Shown here: positions 21,343-33,253 of the stretch, one piece after another
Layout: each line of letters starts with the position of its first letter
Position numbering within the stretch: the stretch's first letter is position 1
Source: Putridiphycobacter sp965230195
GTDB lineage: Bacteria; Bacteroidota; Bacteroidia; Flavobacteriales_D; Crocinitomicaceae
Reading direction: 5' to 3'
NCBI GenBank assembly: GCA_965230195.1
Contig: OZ245997.1
Coordinates: 1,612,001 to 1,676,000, forward strand
DNA length: 64,000 nt
Program-made: the position numbers and the translations under genes
Notes under the pieces: generated by a model
Told to the model about the DNA's origin: nothing
What the model saw: only the letters and a program-made list of their open reading frames with translations
The model's database searches: none

Positions 21343-23465
21343 TTAGAAAAGACGAAGTTCTGCCATCGCTTCTTTCTTGTAAGGTGCATACCATCCGCAG
21401 AATTTGACAGCCCCTTGTGTCCCGGGAACGACAAAGTCGAAACCATACTGAGCATCAACGATGCACGGACGCACACTCTGAAGTTGCCTGTAAAAAGCAT
21501 TCATTGGATGAAGATTCGGCATACTGCCGATGCCGATTGACGATTCGAGACCGACTCGATAGTCGACTTTTGCTCGAACAGGACCAAAAACCTACGAGAA
21601 CGCGAACTGTGTGGCAACCATTCATGTTTGTTGGTTTGTGCTGTGTTGCCTGTTGAGTGTAGGAGAAGTTGACCAGAGGACGCACAGGAACGGTGCCAAT
21701 CATGAGATTGCGTCGACTGGAAGCAGCAATGCTCTGTAGTCGTCGTGGAAGCGAAGCCTGTCCCGTAATGATGGGCACCGTGCATTCAAACTGAACCAAG
21801 GCAGAAGTGAAGCTCAAGATTCGACGACGCATGCGTCCCAGTTGAGCACTGATGCTGCATCCCAAGAAAGACTTGATGGGATGATCATCTACGGCAGATC
21901 GCCATCTCATGGTATTCCAGTGACGAAAGGAGGGCGTCGTTGGACCACTCTCAACGAAGAGGGGTCGTTCCAGACCATCTTTATGAAATCCAAAGGATGC
22001 CACCACGCCAGCCAGTCCTCCAACTTTGAGATGGGCTGGAGGGAGAAAGGCATGATACCGTGCTCTTTTGTTGATTCCAAACAGTCCTTTCTCCAAACGA
22101 GACTTCCATCTCTTCAGTTTCCCGTCCTTTACATCCTCGGTTGCTTTGGAAAGAACCTCAGACGATTTCTGAAGAGCAGAGGTGTGTCCTTGGAGGTCTT
22201 TCAAAATCTGCTCAGCAGACGGAAAGGCTGGACTGCCTCATACAGCACAGCATTTCAGCAGACGGAGGATGCAGATGGGAATGGATGGTACTGTCGGAAG
22301 TGTCAGACGTCGAGGAAGATGGATGGACACCAGGACGACGTTCTTTGGTACGTGTGTCTGAGAATGAGCGATCGAAGCTCACACCGCTCAGCTTTCCCTC
22401 TCGCATCTGTCCAAGCCGATCCTGTTTTGTTTCTCTCTTCGCCCTTGGCGACTGCAGCAATGTGGCAACACCATCCAACCCAAAGCCCCCTTGAAAGTAG
22501 ATGGCATTGTTGCTGTCATGCTCAACATCTGATGCATTTGGAAAGACATCCAGAACCTGCACCAACCATCGCTGTGCAAACAGATCGACAGCAGATCAGG
22601 GATGACTTGATGCAGGCCCAGGCGGTAATGAAAGGGTTTGTGCAGATCGTTGGACACAATCTCCGTTGAGAGAAGAGAAGGAAGCAAGAGAGAGGAGTTG
22701 GGTGTGTGGAATCTCTCTCTGAACGCCCAGCTGATGAAGAGTTTGAAGGGATCGAATTTGTGGACCACCTCCACTTTGCCACCGATGCCTTCCCATCGAT
22801 CCGGCATCTCTCCACGCATCGTCTCAGGATGTTTGGCGAACAGATGCCGCACGTTCGATGCATCATCCGTTTCCATCACTCCTTCAATCGATGTGCGACT
22901 GCCATTATCATTGCAGCATTTGCCAAACAATGCTGCGTCGAAATCACCTTCCAATGCGTGCTTTGGTCCGTAGACTCAGGGAGTAGTTCTCGCCAATGCC
23001 GATACTCTTGACCTAACGCACTTCGGCATCACAGAGGTGACTGTCCCATCACGACCGCACTTTGTCCATAAATGTCGATCCCGCCTGCTGCAGGCATTTC
23101 TGCACTTTTATCCGCGCAAGCAATGCTGACCACCATCTCGCTGTCCCGATCAGTGGAAACGCCCGATCCACCGTCTAAGTCCAAACGATCCCTCTCTTTC
23201 AGCAACTTTCATGCACTTAATGTCGAACCACGCCTCCGTGACTGTGACAGAAGCTTGGGAGGCAGATGATCTTGAGAGTATCGAAGACCACGAGCTGTTG
23301 TGCTCGGGAGAGTCCAGTGGGTCGAGTCAAAGGTCCCACAGGTGTCTCACTCGGAAAGCAGCGCACCACACCGTCAAGCGAAGCCGGCGACTGCTTCTTC
23401 GCTCCCCATAATGGGCGGTACAGACTCTCCCTCAGTTCATTTCTCAGACACTGCCGTTCCGTCAT
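21343..23465 (-). CDS. TGD4: TGD4-like plastid outer-envelope lipid-transfer protein
   Basis: TGD4 is a beta-barrel-like protein of the outer chloroplast envelope that passes phosphatidic acid from the ER to the TGD1-2-3 ABC transporter. The N-terminus (LRESLYRPLWG, then SPASLDGVVRCFPSE, then RAQQLVV) aligns in my recollection with the Arabidopsis TGD4 start, and the end GAVKFCGWYAPYKKEAMAEL + RLF matches its final strand WYSPKRKEGMVELRVF. Between them are VVSIACADKS, LEGDFDAALFGKCC, FDPFKLFIS, VLDVFPNASD, SAEQILKDLQGH, and FECTVPIITGQASLPRRL. About ten introns of 36-57 nt are needed; several middle junctions are unresolved. The start at 23465 is 101 bp from the divergent HSP110 start. Confidence 0.68.
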
Positions 23466-23566
23466 CTTCCTTTAATGAACGTTCGAGAGACTTCTGGCAA
23501 TTTCGTGTTGTCGAGATAAGACGTGAGCGACAGCCATCGACTTGAGGCATTGGAGAGTTGCACCAG

Positions 23567-26065
23567 ATGTCGGTCGTCGGTTTCGATCTCGGTAATGCCA
23601 CGTCTGTTGTGGCGTTGGCGCAAAAACGTGGCATCGATGTCTTGCTTAACACGGAAGCGAAACGTGAGACCCCATGCGTCGTGTACTTCGGAGATGAGCA
23701 GCGTTACATGGGCTCCGTTGCGGCGAGTAAGCAGACAATGTACCCGAAGAACACGTTGACGCAGTTGAAGCGTTTATTGGGCAAGATGTACCGCAGTCCA
23801 GACGTCCAATCGGATCTCCAGCGCTTTCCATTTACCGTCAAGGAGGGGCCAGATGGTGGATGTCTTGTTCAGGTGCAGTACTGCAATCAAGTGGCGACTT
23901 TTTCGCCTGAACAGATCGTTGCCATGAATCTGGTCCATTTGAAACAAATTGTGACCAACAACACGAACATCGGCGTTACAGATTGCGTGGTCTCTGTTCC
24001 TGGGTACTACACAGAAAAAGAGCGCCATGCAATGCTGGATGCCACACGCATTGCTGGGCTGAATTGCTTGAAAATAATGGATGATACAGCCGCCGTGGCA
24101 TTGGCCTATGGCATCTTCCGGAGCGATTTACCCGAGACCGATCCGATTCATGTTGTATTTGTGGACTTGGGTCACACAAGTCTGCAAGTATGCGTACTAT
24201 GATAAAAATGACGGTGGAGTGCAATGAATGGTCTCTTAGGTTTGCATCGTCTCACTAAAGAAAGGACAGTTAAAGATCCTGTCCAACTGTTGGGATCGGA
24301 ATCTAGGAGGACGCGATTTCGACGAAGTTCTCTTTCTACACTTTGCTGAGGAATTCAAGCAGAAGACAAAACTCGATGTCCTGTCAAATCCCAAAGCCTG
24401 CTTCCGACTAAGAAATAGTTCAGAAAAGGTCACTGCATAACTTTGCGTCTTTCGAATCTACCTCAGAATGTGATGGTGTAGACGAAGAAGATGCTCAGCA
24501 CCAATAGTGAAGCCATTATGAGTGTGGAATGTTTGATGGAAGATACAGATTTCACAAGTCACGTCACAAGAGAAAAATTTGAAGCTCTTTCAGAGTCGTT
24601 GACGAATAGGGTGGTGGCTCCTTGTGAACGAGCCTTGGAAGAGGCAGGAATTACGATCGATCAGATCAGTTCTGTGGAAGTGGTTGGAGCGGCATCTCGT
24701 ACTCCGTCCGTTCAACGATTGGTCGAAGAGTTCTTCAAGAAACCTGTCAGTCGGACACTGAATGCAAAAGAGTGCATCGCTCGTGGATGTGCCCTACAAT
24801 GTGCAATGTTGAGTCCCGTCTTTCGAGTCAAGGAATTTGAGATCATGAACTGTCAGCCGTACGCTGTGGCCTTTTCATGGGAGAAGGACGGTGAGCCTAC
24901 ACAGAGTCTTGTCTTTGAACGGAACAGTCCCTATCCAGCCACCAAGCTTCTCACTTTTTTCCGATCTGAGCCGTTTCGTATTACAGCTTCCTACCCAGAT
25001 GATACATTGTTGCCTCCATGCGAAAACAAAACTGTCGGCTGCTATGAAATTGGACCCGTTGTTGTGCCACAAGGCGCTGAGAAAGCGAAGATCAAAGTGA
25101 AAGTCCGAATCAATATCCATGGCCTGTTAGAGATCGATTCTGTCCAATCGGTCGAAGAGGAAGAGATCGAAGTCCCAGTCGAAGTACCAACCAAAGATGA
25201 AAAGAGTGAGAAGGCTCCAGCAGACGGAGCAGAAGCGGCGGCTTCCAACGGAGATGGAAAAGAAGCTGCTCCTCGAGTGGAGAAAAAGATGAAAATAAAG
25301 AGATTCGACGTTCCCTTTACCATCCAAAAGGATACAGGACTGGACACCGAGACCATGAACACTTACCTCGAGTTGGAAGGCAAAATGGCCGCCCAGGACA
25401 AGCTCTGCGAAGAGACCCAGGAGAAGAAAAATGCCGTCGAATCGTATGTCTATTCTCTACGGAGTCGGCTTTCTGGAGACCTTGCAGAGTTTGCAAAGCC
25501 GGTGGAGCTGGAAAAGATTCCACCGATCTTGGAGGCAACGGAGGATTGGCTTTACGAAGATGGGGAGAATCAAACGAAGAGTGTTTACACGGCTAAGCTG
25601 GAAGAACTCAAAAAGATGGGCGATCCGATCGAGTTAAGACTGTCGGAGTCCAATGCACGTCCCGCTGCAGCACAGATATTGAATCAGCTGTGTTCCAACT
25701 ACATCGCCATGGCAACATCGGATGTGGCGGAATATGAACATATCGATGCAGAAGAGAAGGAAAAGGTCATCAGAGAGTGTGAAGCAGCGGTGAAGTGGTT
25801 ATCAGAAAAGCTCCAAATGCAACAACAGCTGCTCAAAACAGACAATCCCTGCGTTCTGTCCACAGAGATCTCGAAGAAGGCAGAGGTCGTCGAGCGATTC
25901 TGTCGACCCATTATGTCGAAACCAAAACCCGCACCACCTCCGAAGAAAGAGGAGCCTGCGAAGAAACAAGACGAAGCTGCAGCCGGGACTGAGGCAGCTC
26001 CCGCCGAGACAGAAGATCCAAAGAAAGAAGAGGCGGAAGGCGAGGCAATGGATACAACAGAATGA
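23567..26065 (+). CDS. HSP110/HSPA4-type chaperone
   Basis: Cytosolic nucleotide-exchange factor for HSP70 and holdase. The nucleotide-binding domain opens with SVVGFDLGNATSVVALAQ and includes VTDCVVSVPGYYTEKER and VDLGHTSLQ; then NCWDRNLGGRDFDEVLF and VVGAASRTPSVQRLVEEFF. The substrate domain follows, with the long acidic loop typical of HSP110 (EEEEIEVPVEVPTKDEKSEK and on) and a C-terminal helical lid; the tail is rich in Pro, Lys and Glu and ends EGEAMDTTE. Two introns: 24188-24239 (52 nt) and 24429-24481 (53 nt), both joining exons in frame exactly at conserved family positions. About 795 residues, normal for HSPA4. Confidence 0.93.
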
Positions 26066-26477
26066 CGTATGGGGAAGTGCGAGATACAGGTATGAGATAT
26101 GTGTCTGGCTACAACGCAGCATACCATTCTAGTTGACTCTAACGGCTTCTATCAGACCCATCAAGGAATTTCTCCCAAAACAATAGATTGAACAACCAAC
26201 CACCATACAACGACTTTGAAAAAAGAATTTCTGATGCGTTCATAACCTTCATCATACTCTCATCGGAGAGGCCCACCGAGATGCATATTCATGAAGGGCG
26301 ACAGATCTCACTCGGACTACATTGTGTACATGTACATAAAACATATCGACCGCCCAACACAAACCGCAGACGTACGGAAGGACTGACAAACAGACAGGAT
26401 AGGAAGAGTCAACATGAGGAGGACCCATACAATAAGTACAAAGATCGAACCCCCATAGATATGTGTTTATGGATGGA
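26066..26477. other. Convergent 3' intergenic region
   Basis: About 410 bp between the stop codons of the HSP110 gene and the poly(A) polymerase gene. AT-richer than the flanks; it presumably holds both 3' UTRs. No further gene seen. Confidence 0.4.
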
Positions 26478-27449
26478 TTAGTTCGTGTTGCCAAATTTCA
26501 GATCAAATAGTTCAGGAAAGATGTTATCTGTGCTTTCCTTCTTGGCGGACTTAAGAGTTGCATAGGCGGCCGTAAAAAGATCCTTGATGAGATAGACTTT
26601 GTAGGATCCCTGTGCAACATCGCGGCCCGTTATGGGATTCTCAATGAACCAACGCATGGATGAACGTCGTGATGCGCCCATTGGTCGCATAGGGCGACTC
26701 CTGTAAGCATCAGAGGTCACATGCGACTTGGGCACGACCCCTCCCTTTCGAACAGACACAGCCTGTTTCTCTGCATCGAATTGATGCCCAAAACGAAGAA
26801 AAAACGAAACGAGGAGGTCTCCAAAATCGTGCAAAGAACGACCAGTTTTGACCGTTTCTTGCACATGGGCCATCACCATGTTCGTCAGGGAGTAGCCTCC
26901 GAGTCCACCTTCCCGTACCTCTCCCAGATGATAAGCCTTGAGAATGGCTTTGAGGACCAAACAGAGTGGTCTCAGAGCAGGATTCCGTCGAACCTTCTCT
27001 AAGACAAAGCTCGCGGCCCGCATACATGTTTCGTCATTGATGCTGATATCCATCATCACTTGGTCTTCTAAGGCAACTTTGAGAATCGGGACCTTCGCAT
27101 GACGTATAAACTGAACATTCACTACATGCAAGGCTGGACAGACGACTATCTGTTGTTCCAATTTTTCAAGAAGTTCCCAGACCAGAACTTGTTTGTGGCC
27201 AAAAAAGCCTTCAGGTGTATCGGGTTTTAGTAATCCAGTGATGACGATATCCAAATCTGAATGCCGAGCTGCCAGTCCATTGGAATAGCTGCCAAATGGA
27301 GATAGCTCAACGTCGCGTCCATACGTTTCATAAGCAATTTTTCGAAGAACTTCGATCAACTTTTCACACCGCTGATGTTCTTCGGGCAATGGTGTCATCT
27401 TGGCGGCGAAACGGACGATCTCATCGTGCAGGAGACTTGGAGGACTCAT
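26478..27449 (-). CDS. Non-canonical poly(A) polymerase, TENT4/TRF4 type
   Basis: Adds short A (or mixed) tails to nuclear RNAs for exosome decay or to mRNAs. One exon holds LLHDEIVRFAAKMTPLPEE, then the nucleotidyltransferase core FGSYSNGLAARHSDLDIVI with the paired catalytic aspartates (DLD), the third acidic residue in MDISIND, and the PAP-associated domain with LCLVLKAILKAYHLGEVREG, GGLGGYSLTNMVMAH and HDFGDLLVSFFLRFG. The ATG at 27449 (MSPPSLLHDE) gives a minimal TRF4 protein; the frame stays open to 27584 and a further exon is possible, so an N-terminal extension cannot be excluded. No zinc knuckle visible. Divergent from the AEC-MORN gene. Confidence 0.88.
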   Translation of the reverse strand: MSPPSLLHDEIVRFAAKMTPLPEEHQRCEKLIEVLRKIAYETYGRDVELSPFGSYSNGLAARHSDLDIVITGLLKPDTPEGFFGHKQVLVWELLEKLEQQIVVCPALHVVNVQFIRHAKVPILKVALEDQVMMDISINDETCMRAASFVLEKVRRNPALRPLCLVLKAILKAYHLGEVREGGLGGYSLTNMVMAHVQETVKTGRSLHDFGDLLVSFFLRFGHQFDAEKQAVSVRKGGVVPKSHVTSDAYRSRPMRPMGASRRSSMRWFIENPITGRDVAQGSYKVYLIKDLFTAAYATLKSAKKESTDNIFPELFDLKFGNTN

Positions 27450-27697
27450 CACTACGGAGTCAAATTCTTTCGTGTACAACAACAAAAGGCAGTTCCTAAA
27501 AACAATGCTAACCGACGTGAAAAACCGACGAACACCAGGATGACCTTTTACGTGAAGCAGTGGCACCTGCTGTGATGTTCGCAAGATAGAGAACTCCGGC
27601 TAGACAGAAAAGGACGGTGACCGACTCGACCGCTTTGCCGAACAGAAAACAGTGCAATGAAGTGACGGATCGCGTGCTAAGTGGTGGTTGCTTAGAC

Positions 27698-30014
27698 ATG
27701 GAAGCTCTGCTGCCGCTGGCGCAAGATATTTGCTGTCTCCTCAGCGGTTTGGCGCTACGTCGCCTTCAGTTTGCGGACGACGCAGACGCCAACGTATAGA
27801 CACCTCATGTCTCTGATCCTTATCTCTCAATACCGAATGCGAGATGACAGGCGGCGGTGAAGCTCGTCTCCTGGGTGACCTGTCCTGCACTTGTCCTGCA
27901 ATCCCTCTGCGCGTACGATAGTCCGTTTTCTTGGCATTTGGGCCAAAGAGTGTCAGTCAAGGGAGATGGACATCGTTGAGTCTCGTTGCCTGTGGAAGTG
28001 GCCTTCTCTTCAATCTTGCCTCTCATGTCAGCTCCCGGTACTCTCCTAGCCGTCAACATCCTCCATCTCGCTTCTTCGATGGACAGGATGTGGTTTCAAC
28101 GGAGTCATGCCAGACAGCGTGCCATTTTTATGGGTCCAATCCCACATTGCTTGATGTCTGATGTGAGTGTCGATTGGGTAGGATGCTCTGTGGGTTCATC
28201 GGCGCTTCTGTGGAGTTTCCCTCTGGCAGAGAGTCTCTTTGGATACATCGGTTTACAGTCTGTCATTCTGTTCAACGCTGCCAACATCTTTGCTGGTAAA
28301 CTACGGTAAGAACACGAGGAAGCTGAATGTGCTTCTGTAGATCATGTGCTGTCGTATCTGAGTTTTGCCTCAGCTGGACCTGCATTTCCGGCATCCTATG
28401 TGCATCAGGACGGTTCCGTCTACAGCGGTCAGTGGAATGGACTGAACAAAGAAGGCGTTGGATCTTACAAGTGTCTTTTGTTCCCTGGTATCTTCTCCGA
28501 ACGCATCTTACTCATAAGGTACAAGAGCGGTGCAACATACGAAGGAGAGTGGAAAGCTAATCAGAAAAACGGCCGTGGTGTCTACTACTTCCCCGCTGTC
28601 AGATATGAGACAAATCGAGAGAATACTCACTGGATGGGTCTACTTGCAGGGAGGTCTCTACGAAGGTGAGTGGCTAGATGGGAATAGAAACGGCATCGGG
28701 ATCCGAACCTTCAGCGATGGTAGAATGCAAGTAACCGGCAGTTTGGAAGTGTGAATAGCACGAGTGATTGTTTTCTGTTCAGGTAGGGCGTTGGGCTAAA
28801 AACAAACTTATATCGCCTTTGGATGTTTGGCAATGTGCAGATGCCGTCAGCGGAGCGACACAGGCAGCGAAAGCCGCCAGGAATGTCCAGATCGGCGGCG
28901 GAAGGCTCACAGATGCTCTTCATCGTGTCCTTCAGCAGCCGGTTCTCTGGGCGACAGCAGCTGCCTTCGTCATCAATCTCCTCAATCAAGACCTCTCACC
29001 GACAGTAAACAGTGATCTTTATGTATGCCACACAACGAGACAGATGGTGTTTACAGATGCATGTCATCACAAGGACATCGGCTGCCCTCCATCGGCCTCT
29101 GGCTCTCATGGCTACTGGCCTCACATTTCCCACAACTTGGGGCGATGCCAAACAGGTTGCTGTTCTCATACAAAGGGGTGTCTGCAATCTGCGGTTGCAT
29201 ATGGCAGATGTTTGCTTCTCTCTTGGTTGTTGGCAATCGTCTGCTGATTGGCCTCGTTCTGTCGTGTTCTGTGATTCTTGGCTGCTACTATCGCTATCCT
29301 GATTACACGCCATTCGCATTGCCTCTGTTGTTGATCACACAAGCGCCCATCTCGCTGCACGTAATCGTTTGTGTCTTTGAACACATTCACAACGACGCTC
29401 TGATTTAGGCAGTACAGAATGCCATGGACTTCCGATTGAATGAGGGACTGATGGCCACGATCTCCTATTGTTCGTCCACCCTATCTGCCCTAACGATGTC
29501 GAGCATCGCTATAGCAGTAGCAGTCATTCGCCCAAACGTCCCCCACTCCCGTAACTATCACTGCAGCTGGACGATCTGTTCTGAATGTGTGTTGCCTACA
29601 GGTCTGCCTTTGGCTCTCGCGAATACTGGTTTCGTCGCTTCTGGCGTCCTTCTATCCATCCTCCTTATCTTGGGTTTGAAATTTCGCCCTGCGGTCCGAA
29701 AACGACTCATTCTGACAGAACACCGAACCCAGGATTCATCCACCCTGGATCACGCGGCACTGCAGGACATCTTGAAACATGCCGACATCTCCAAAGAAGA
29801 ACCGCCGCCTCAGTCATCGATCGATGAACGGCGCAGTCCTCCTGCCCCACAAGCAGTGTTCTGGCGTCCGTTCCCTGGTCGACGTCGATCGTCGAGAGTA
29901 ACGCCGTTGCATCGACGACGCATCTCTTGTTCGAGACAGATGTCGCTGTTCAGTCGACCGAGATGCAGACCATCCTATTTCGCGCTCGCTCGAACCAAAA
30001 ATCGAGTTCTTTGA
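27698..30014 (+). CDS. Auxin-efflux-carrier-like transporter with internal MORN repeats
   Basis: AEC-family (PIN/PILS-type fold) permease with MORN repeats in its central loop. N-terminal half: MEALLPLAQDICCLLSG, WVTCPALVLQSL, then RAIFMGCSVGSSALLWS and FPLAESLFGYIGLQSVILFN, the typical AEC fourth and fifth segments. After a 46-nt phase-1 intron come DGSVYSGQWNGLNKEGVGS, KSGATYEGEWKANQKNGRG and GGLYEGEWLDGNRNGIGI, then GRMQVGRWAKNKL: three full MORN repeats and a partial one. The second half follows in phase: VLQQPVLWATAAAFVINLL, RPLALMATGLTF, MFASLLVVGNRLLIGLVL, LLITQAPISLH, YCSSTLSALTMSSIAIAV and a last hydrophobic segment. Introns are 46-57 nt; the exon 2/3 border and the far 3' end (possible stop earlier than 30012) are uncertain. 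Substrate unknown. Confidence 0.8.
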
Positions 30015-30130
30015 GGCGACAACTACGAGAAGAGGCGCTTTCTCGGAATGGCCGATTGTGTTTACACGTGAAATGGCGCTGCTTGACCAGAACGTTATGT
30101 AAAGCGTCATTTGAAAGATCTTTTCTGTAC

Positions 30131-32025
30131 ATGGCGGCGCGTCCTGTGCTTCTCGCGTTCGAGAAATTCCAGAAAGAGCGATTGGTTTTTGTCACGACTG
30201 TTGGAGAATTGGCCAAGGCGCCACAGGCAAGCGCATGGTGATCGCAGAACTAACCCTGAAAACGTCTATGGACTGCAGAACATCGAGTTCTTGGAGAAAG
30301 CAGGCGCCCTCGGTATCCTAAAAGCCTTGCTGATCGACACAGTCCCTAGGTGCGATAGTCTCCCCTACACGGCACAACAGGACCCATGCATTATAGTATC
30401 CAACATGGCGCAGCTGTGGCACTTGGACGGCTTGCCCATGCGAGTGATCGTTTAGCAGAGGCTCTCGTCCATCTCGACGTCTTGCCGTTGCTCGTTGCCT
30501 CTCTCGATGCGCCGACCCGTTATACCAAGAAAGCGGCGGCGAACTGTTTAAGAGCAATCACGCGGCATTCTCCGACTTTGGCCCAAACGGTTGTGGCGTC
30601 GGGAGCCATTCGTCCGCTCATCGCTTGCTTAGAAGATCTGGACTGGAGCGTGAGGGAAGCGGCGGCGTGGACTCTGGGATACATTGCATCCCATGAGCCA
30701 GATCTGGCACAACAAGTTGTCGATGCTCGTGTCATTCCGCCACTCGTTGTTTGCATCCAAGTAGACCTCGAGGGCACAATGCCTGTAAGGAATCTGCATG
30801 ATCGGCAAAGCTGTAGGAACAAGAGGATTCACTCAAGAGAATAGCTGCTTCGGCACTTGGCGACATCGCAAAGCACAGCGCGGAACTGGCGCAGCTCGTC
30901 GTGGATGCCGGCGCCGTTCCGCATGTTGCTCGATGGATTGGGCACTCCGAGGGAAAACTCAGACGACAGGTATGTCCGTCAGGCATTGCGCTTTTTCCAA
31001 GAGAGATCTTTTGTGCTATCCACAGGCGTTTATTTTCTTGGCGAACATCGCCAGACATTCGGCGGATTTGGCAGAGACAGTGGTCGACATGCAGATCTTT
31101 CCAAAGATGCTCACGTCGCTCAAGTTTCCTGACGAGTCCGTGAAGAAAACGACAGCCATCCTGATTAAAGACATTTGTAAACACACTCCAGAACTGGCAC
31201 AGCTTGTGGTCAGTCAAGGAAGCGTCGCCGCTTTGGTCGACCACATCACAGATAGCGAAGGTATTCAGAGAGCAGTATGACAGTCGTGACTCCCAGGCGT
31301 TGCCCCAGGCCATTTCCGTTTACCGGGTGTTATGGCCATCGGTTTCGTCGCCGCCTTTAGCGAGACCCTCGCGTCGACTGTCATTGCCGAGAAAGCCGTG
31401 CTGCCGCTTGTTGATGTCATACGAAACGAAGATGAAGACGTCCTAAAGGGCGCCGCGACCTGGACCCTGGCTCAAATCGGAAAACACAGCTCAGAACACG
31501 CAAAAGCTGTTGCTGTCACAGGCATATCATCGCATGCCCTCTGCCGATCATCACCCGTCTACCTTTTCAGGAATTCTGAGCGACCTCGTCGATTGGGAAG
31601 CCAACGAGAAGTCGTCCGAAGATTTCAAGACCAAATGCCAGCAAACCTTGCGGACCATTGTCATGAAGCTGACATATATGCCACCACTCGAAGCCCTCGT
31701 GCACAAGTCTGTCCTCAGCTTCTCCTCATCTCCTCGACGCCCTCTTATGTACAGGAAAGTCGAAGACACGTTGATGCAGTCGGTACTGGAACAGTTGTCA
31801 AAAGTCCTTGAGAGTGACCCGCAGGGACGTTCGCATTTTGTGCATTCGGGTGGCCTCGCTTTGCTGCAGCAGATGGCGGAGGCACCCGATTCCTCGCTGA
31901 CGGATGTTATCGAAACCATCAACCGTCAGTATCCAGAGGAGATCGTTATGCATTACAGTCCGAGCTATTCTCAGAAGCTCCTGCAGAAACTCGATGCTCA
32001 GATCTCGCAGCCTGTTGCCAATTAA
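30131..32025 (+). CDS. SPAG6: SPAG6/PF16 central-pair armadillo protein
   Basis: Axonemal central-apparatus protein needed for flagellar motility. Starts MAARPVLLAFEKFQKERLVF, then armadillo repeats: ALGRLAHASDRLAEALV, TRHSPTLAQTVVASGAI, AAAWTLGYIASHEPDLAQQ, ALGDIAKHSAELAQLVVDAG, NIARHSADLAETVVDMQIFP, DICKHTPELAQLVVSQG, FVAAFSETLAS, TWTLAQIGKHSSEHAKAVAV; the C-terminal family block SGGLALLQQM and NRQYPEEIVMHYSPSYSQKL closes it. Eight or so introns of 46-60 nt fit the family alignment exactly; those at 30227-30278 and 31522-31570 begin with GC. Full length for the family (about 510 residues). Confidence 0.95.
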
Positions 32026-32118
32026 CGGGCCGACAAACGCATTTAAATGATGAGACCATTGTCGAATCTGCGATCTCGCTCCCTTTACGCATTCTTCGTT
32101 TTGTTCTGATCGTCTGCC

Positions 32119-33119
32119 ATGGCGTCCGCGATGTATGTCTCCGCTCCTTCTTCGCGACCCTGTTTCGCACCGACACGTAGACAAGTCTGTCGACCATCTT
32201 CCGTGACTCTTCCTCACGGCTGTCGCGATTCAGAGTCGCAACGTCACATGTATGGCAGCGAATCGTCCTCTGTGGATACCCGGAATCACCCCACCTGCTC
32301 ATCTGAAGGGCGAGTGCGTTCAGCTGCATCGCAGATCTCGATGGAGAAAGACGTGACGTGCGTCTGTAGACTGATTGGCGATTTTGGATATGATCCCCTG
32401 AACCTGGGAAAGAATCCCGCAGCGCTGAAATGGTATGTACAGGCAGAGATCATTCACGGACGTTTGGCGATGATGGGACTGGCAGGAATGCTCATCCCTT
32501 CCGTACAATTATACACCTCTTTCACATCTGTCACATCACATCTCACTCTTTTTCTAGGCTTTGACAAAGATCGGAATCTTGAACACACCTGAGTGGTATG
32601 AAGCGGGAAAAGTGGCCATCGATGGATCAGGGATTCCTTTCTGTATGTCTCCTTGCATGATCCAAAACACATTGTATCGTCCCTGTCTCTAGCGGCGCTG
32701 CTCATGGTTCAGTTGTTGCTATCGGGTTGGGTAGAGACGAAGCGATGGATGGATTTCCGTAAACCTCAGAGTCAGGCAGAGCCTGGATCCTTCGTCGGAC
32801 TAGAAGGTCTTCTCAAAGGATCCGGCGAAAACGCCTATCCGGGAGGTGTCTTTGACCCGTTCGGTTTTGCCAAGTCTGCCACCCCAAGATCTGCATTCGG
32901 AGCTGCACAGATTCTTTGTGCTTGTGCAGGGGAGGCAATCTTGACGAACTCAAACTCAAGGAGATTAAAAACGGTCGCCTGGCAATGGTGGCCACTCTCG
33001 GATTCTTTGCACAGGCAGCAGCGACTGGAAAGGGGCCAGTGGACAACTGGTTGGACCACATTGGCAATCCATGGGCAAACAACTTCACCACCAATGGCGT
33101 TTCCATTCCAGGACTGTGA
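32119..33119 (+). CDS. LHCA-type chlorophyll a/b-binding protein
   Basis: Photosystem I antenna protein of the thylakoid. The N-terminus MASAMYVSAPSSRPCFAP... spliced to SRNVTCMAANRPLWIPG is a green-type chloroplast transit peptide with a V-x-C-x-A cleavage context and no secretory signal. Mature protein: GDFGYDPLNLGKN, helix B/1 WYVQAEIIHGRLAMMGLAG with the E..H.R chlorophyll ligand motif, LTKIGILNTPEWYEAGK, helix 2 LLMVQLLLSGWVETKRW, and helix 3 LKLKEIKNGRLAMVATLGF with the second E..N.R motif, ending GKGPVDNWLDHIGNPW. Five introns of 49-60 nt, all GT-AG; one contains GTCACATCACAT. The sequence favours LHCA over LHCB, but I cannot give the exact subtype. Confidence 0.92.
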
Positions 33120-33253
33120 ATATCCTGTTCAATGGGATGATAAAATTTTAACGTTGTACGTCGTCTGTACTGCCGTTGCATGACTTCAGATACATGCGAG
33201 ATTTAAATGCCATCCTTTTTACAAAACAGCAGTCCAGCACGCGTCAATGGTTC

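Noticed and set aside
28300..28380. Stop codon separating the AEC part from the MORN part
   Set aside because: Using the donor at GCTG|gtaaac and the acceptor ctgtag (46-nt intron) keeps one open frame through both.
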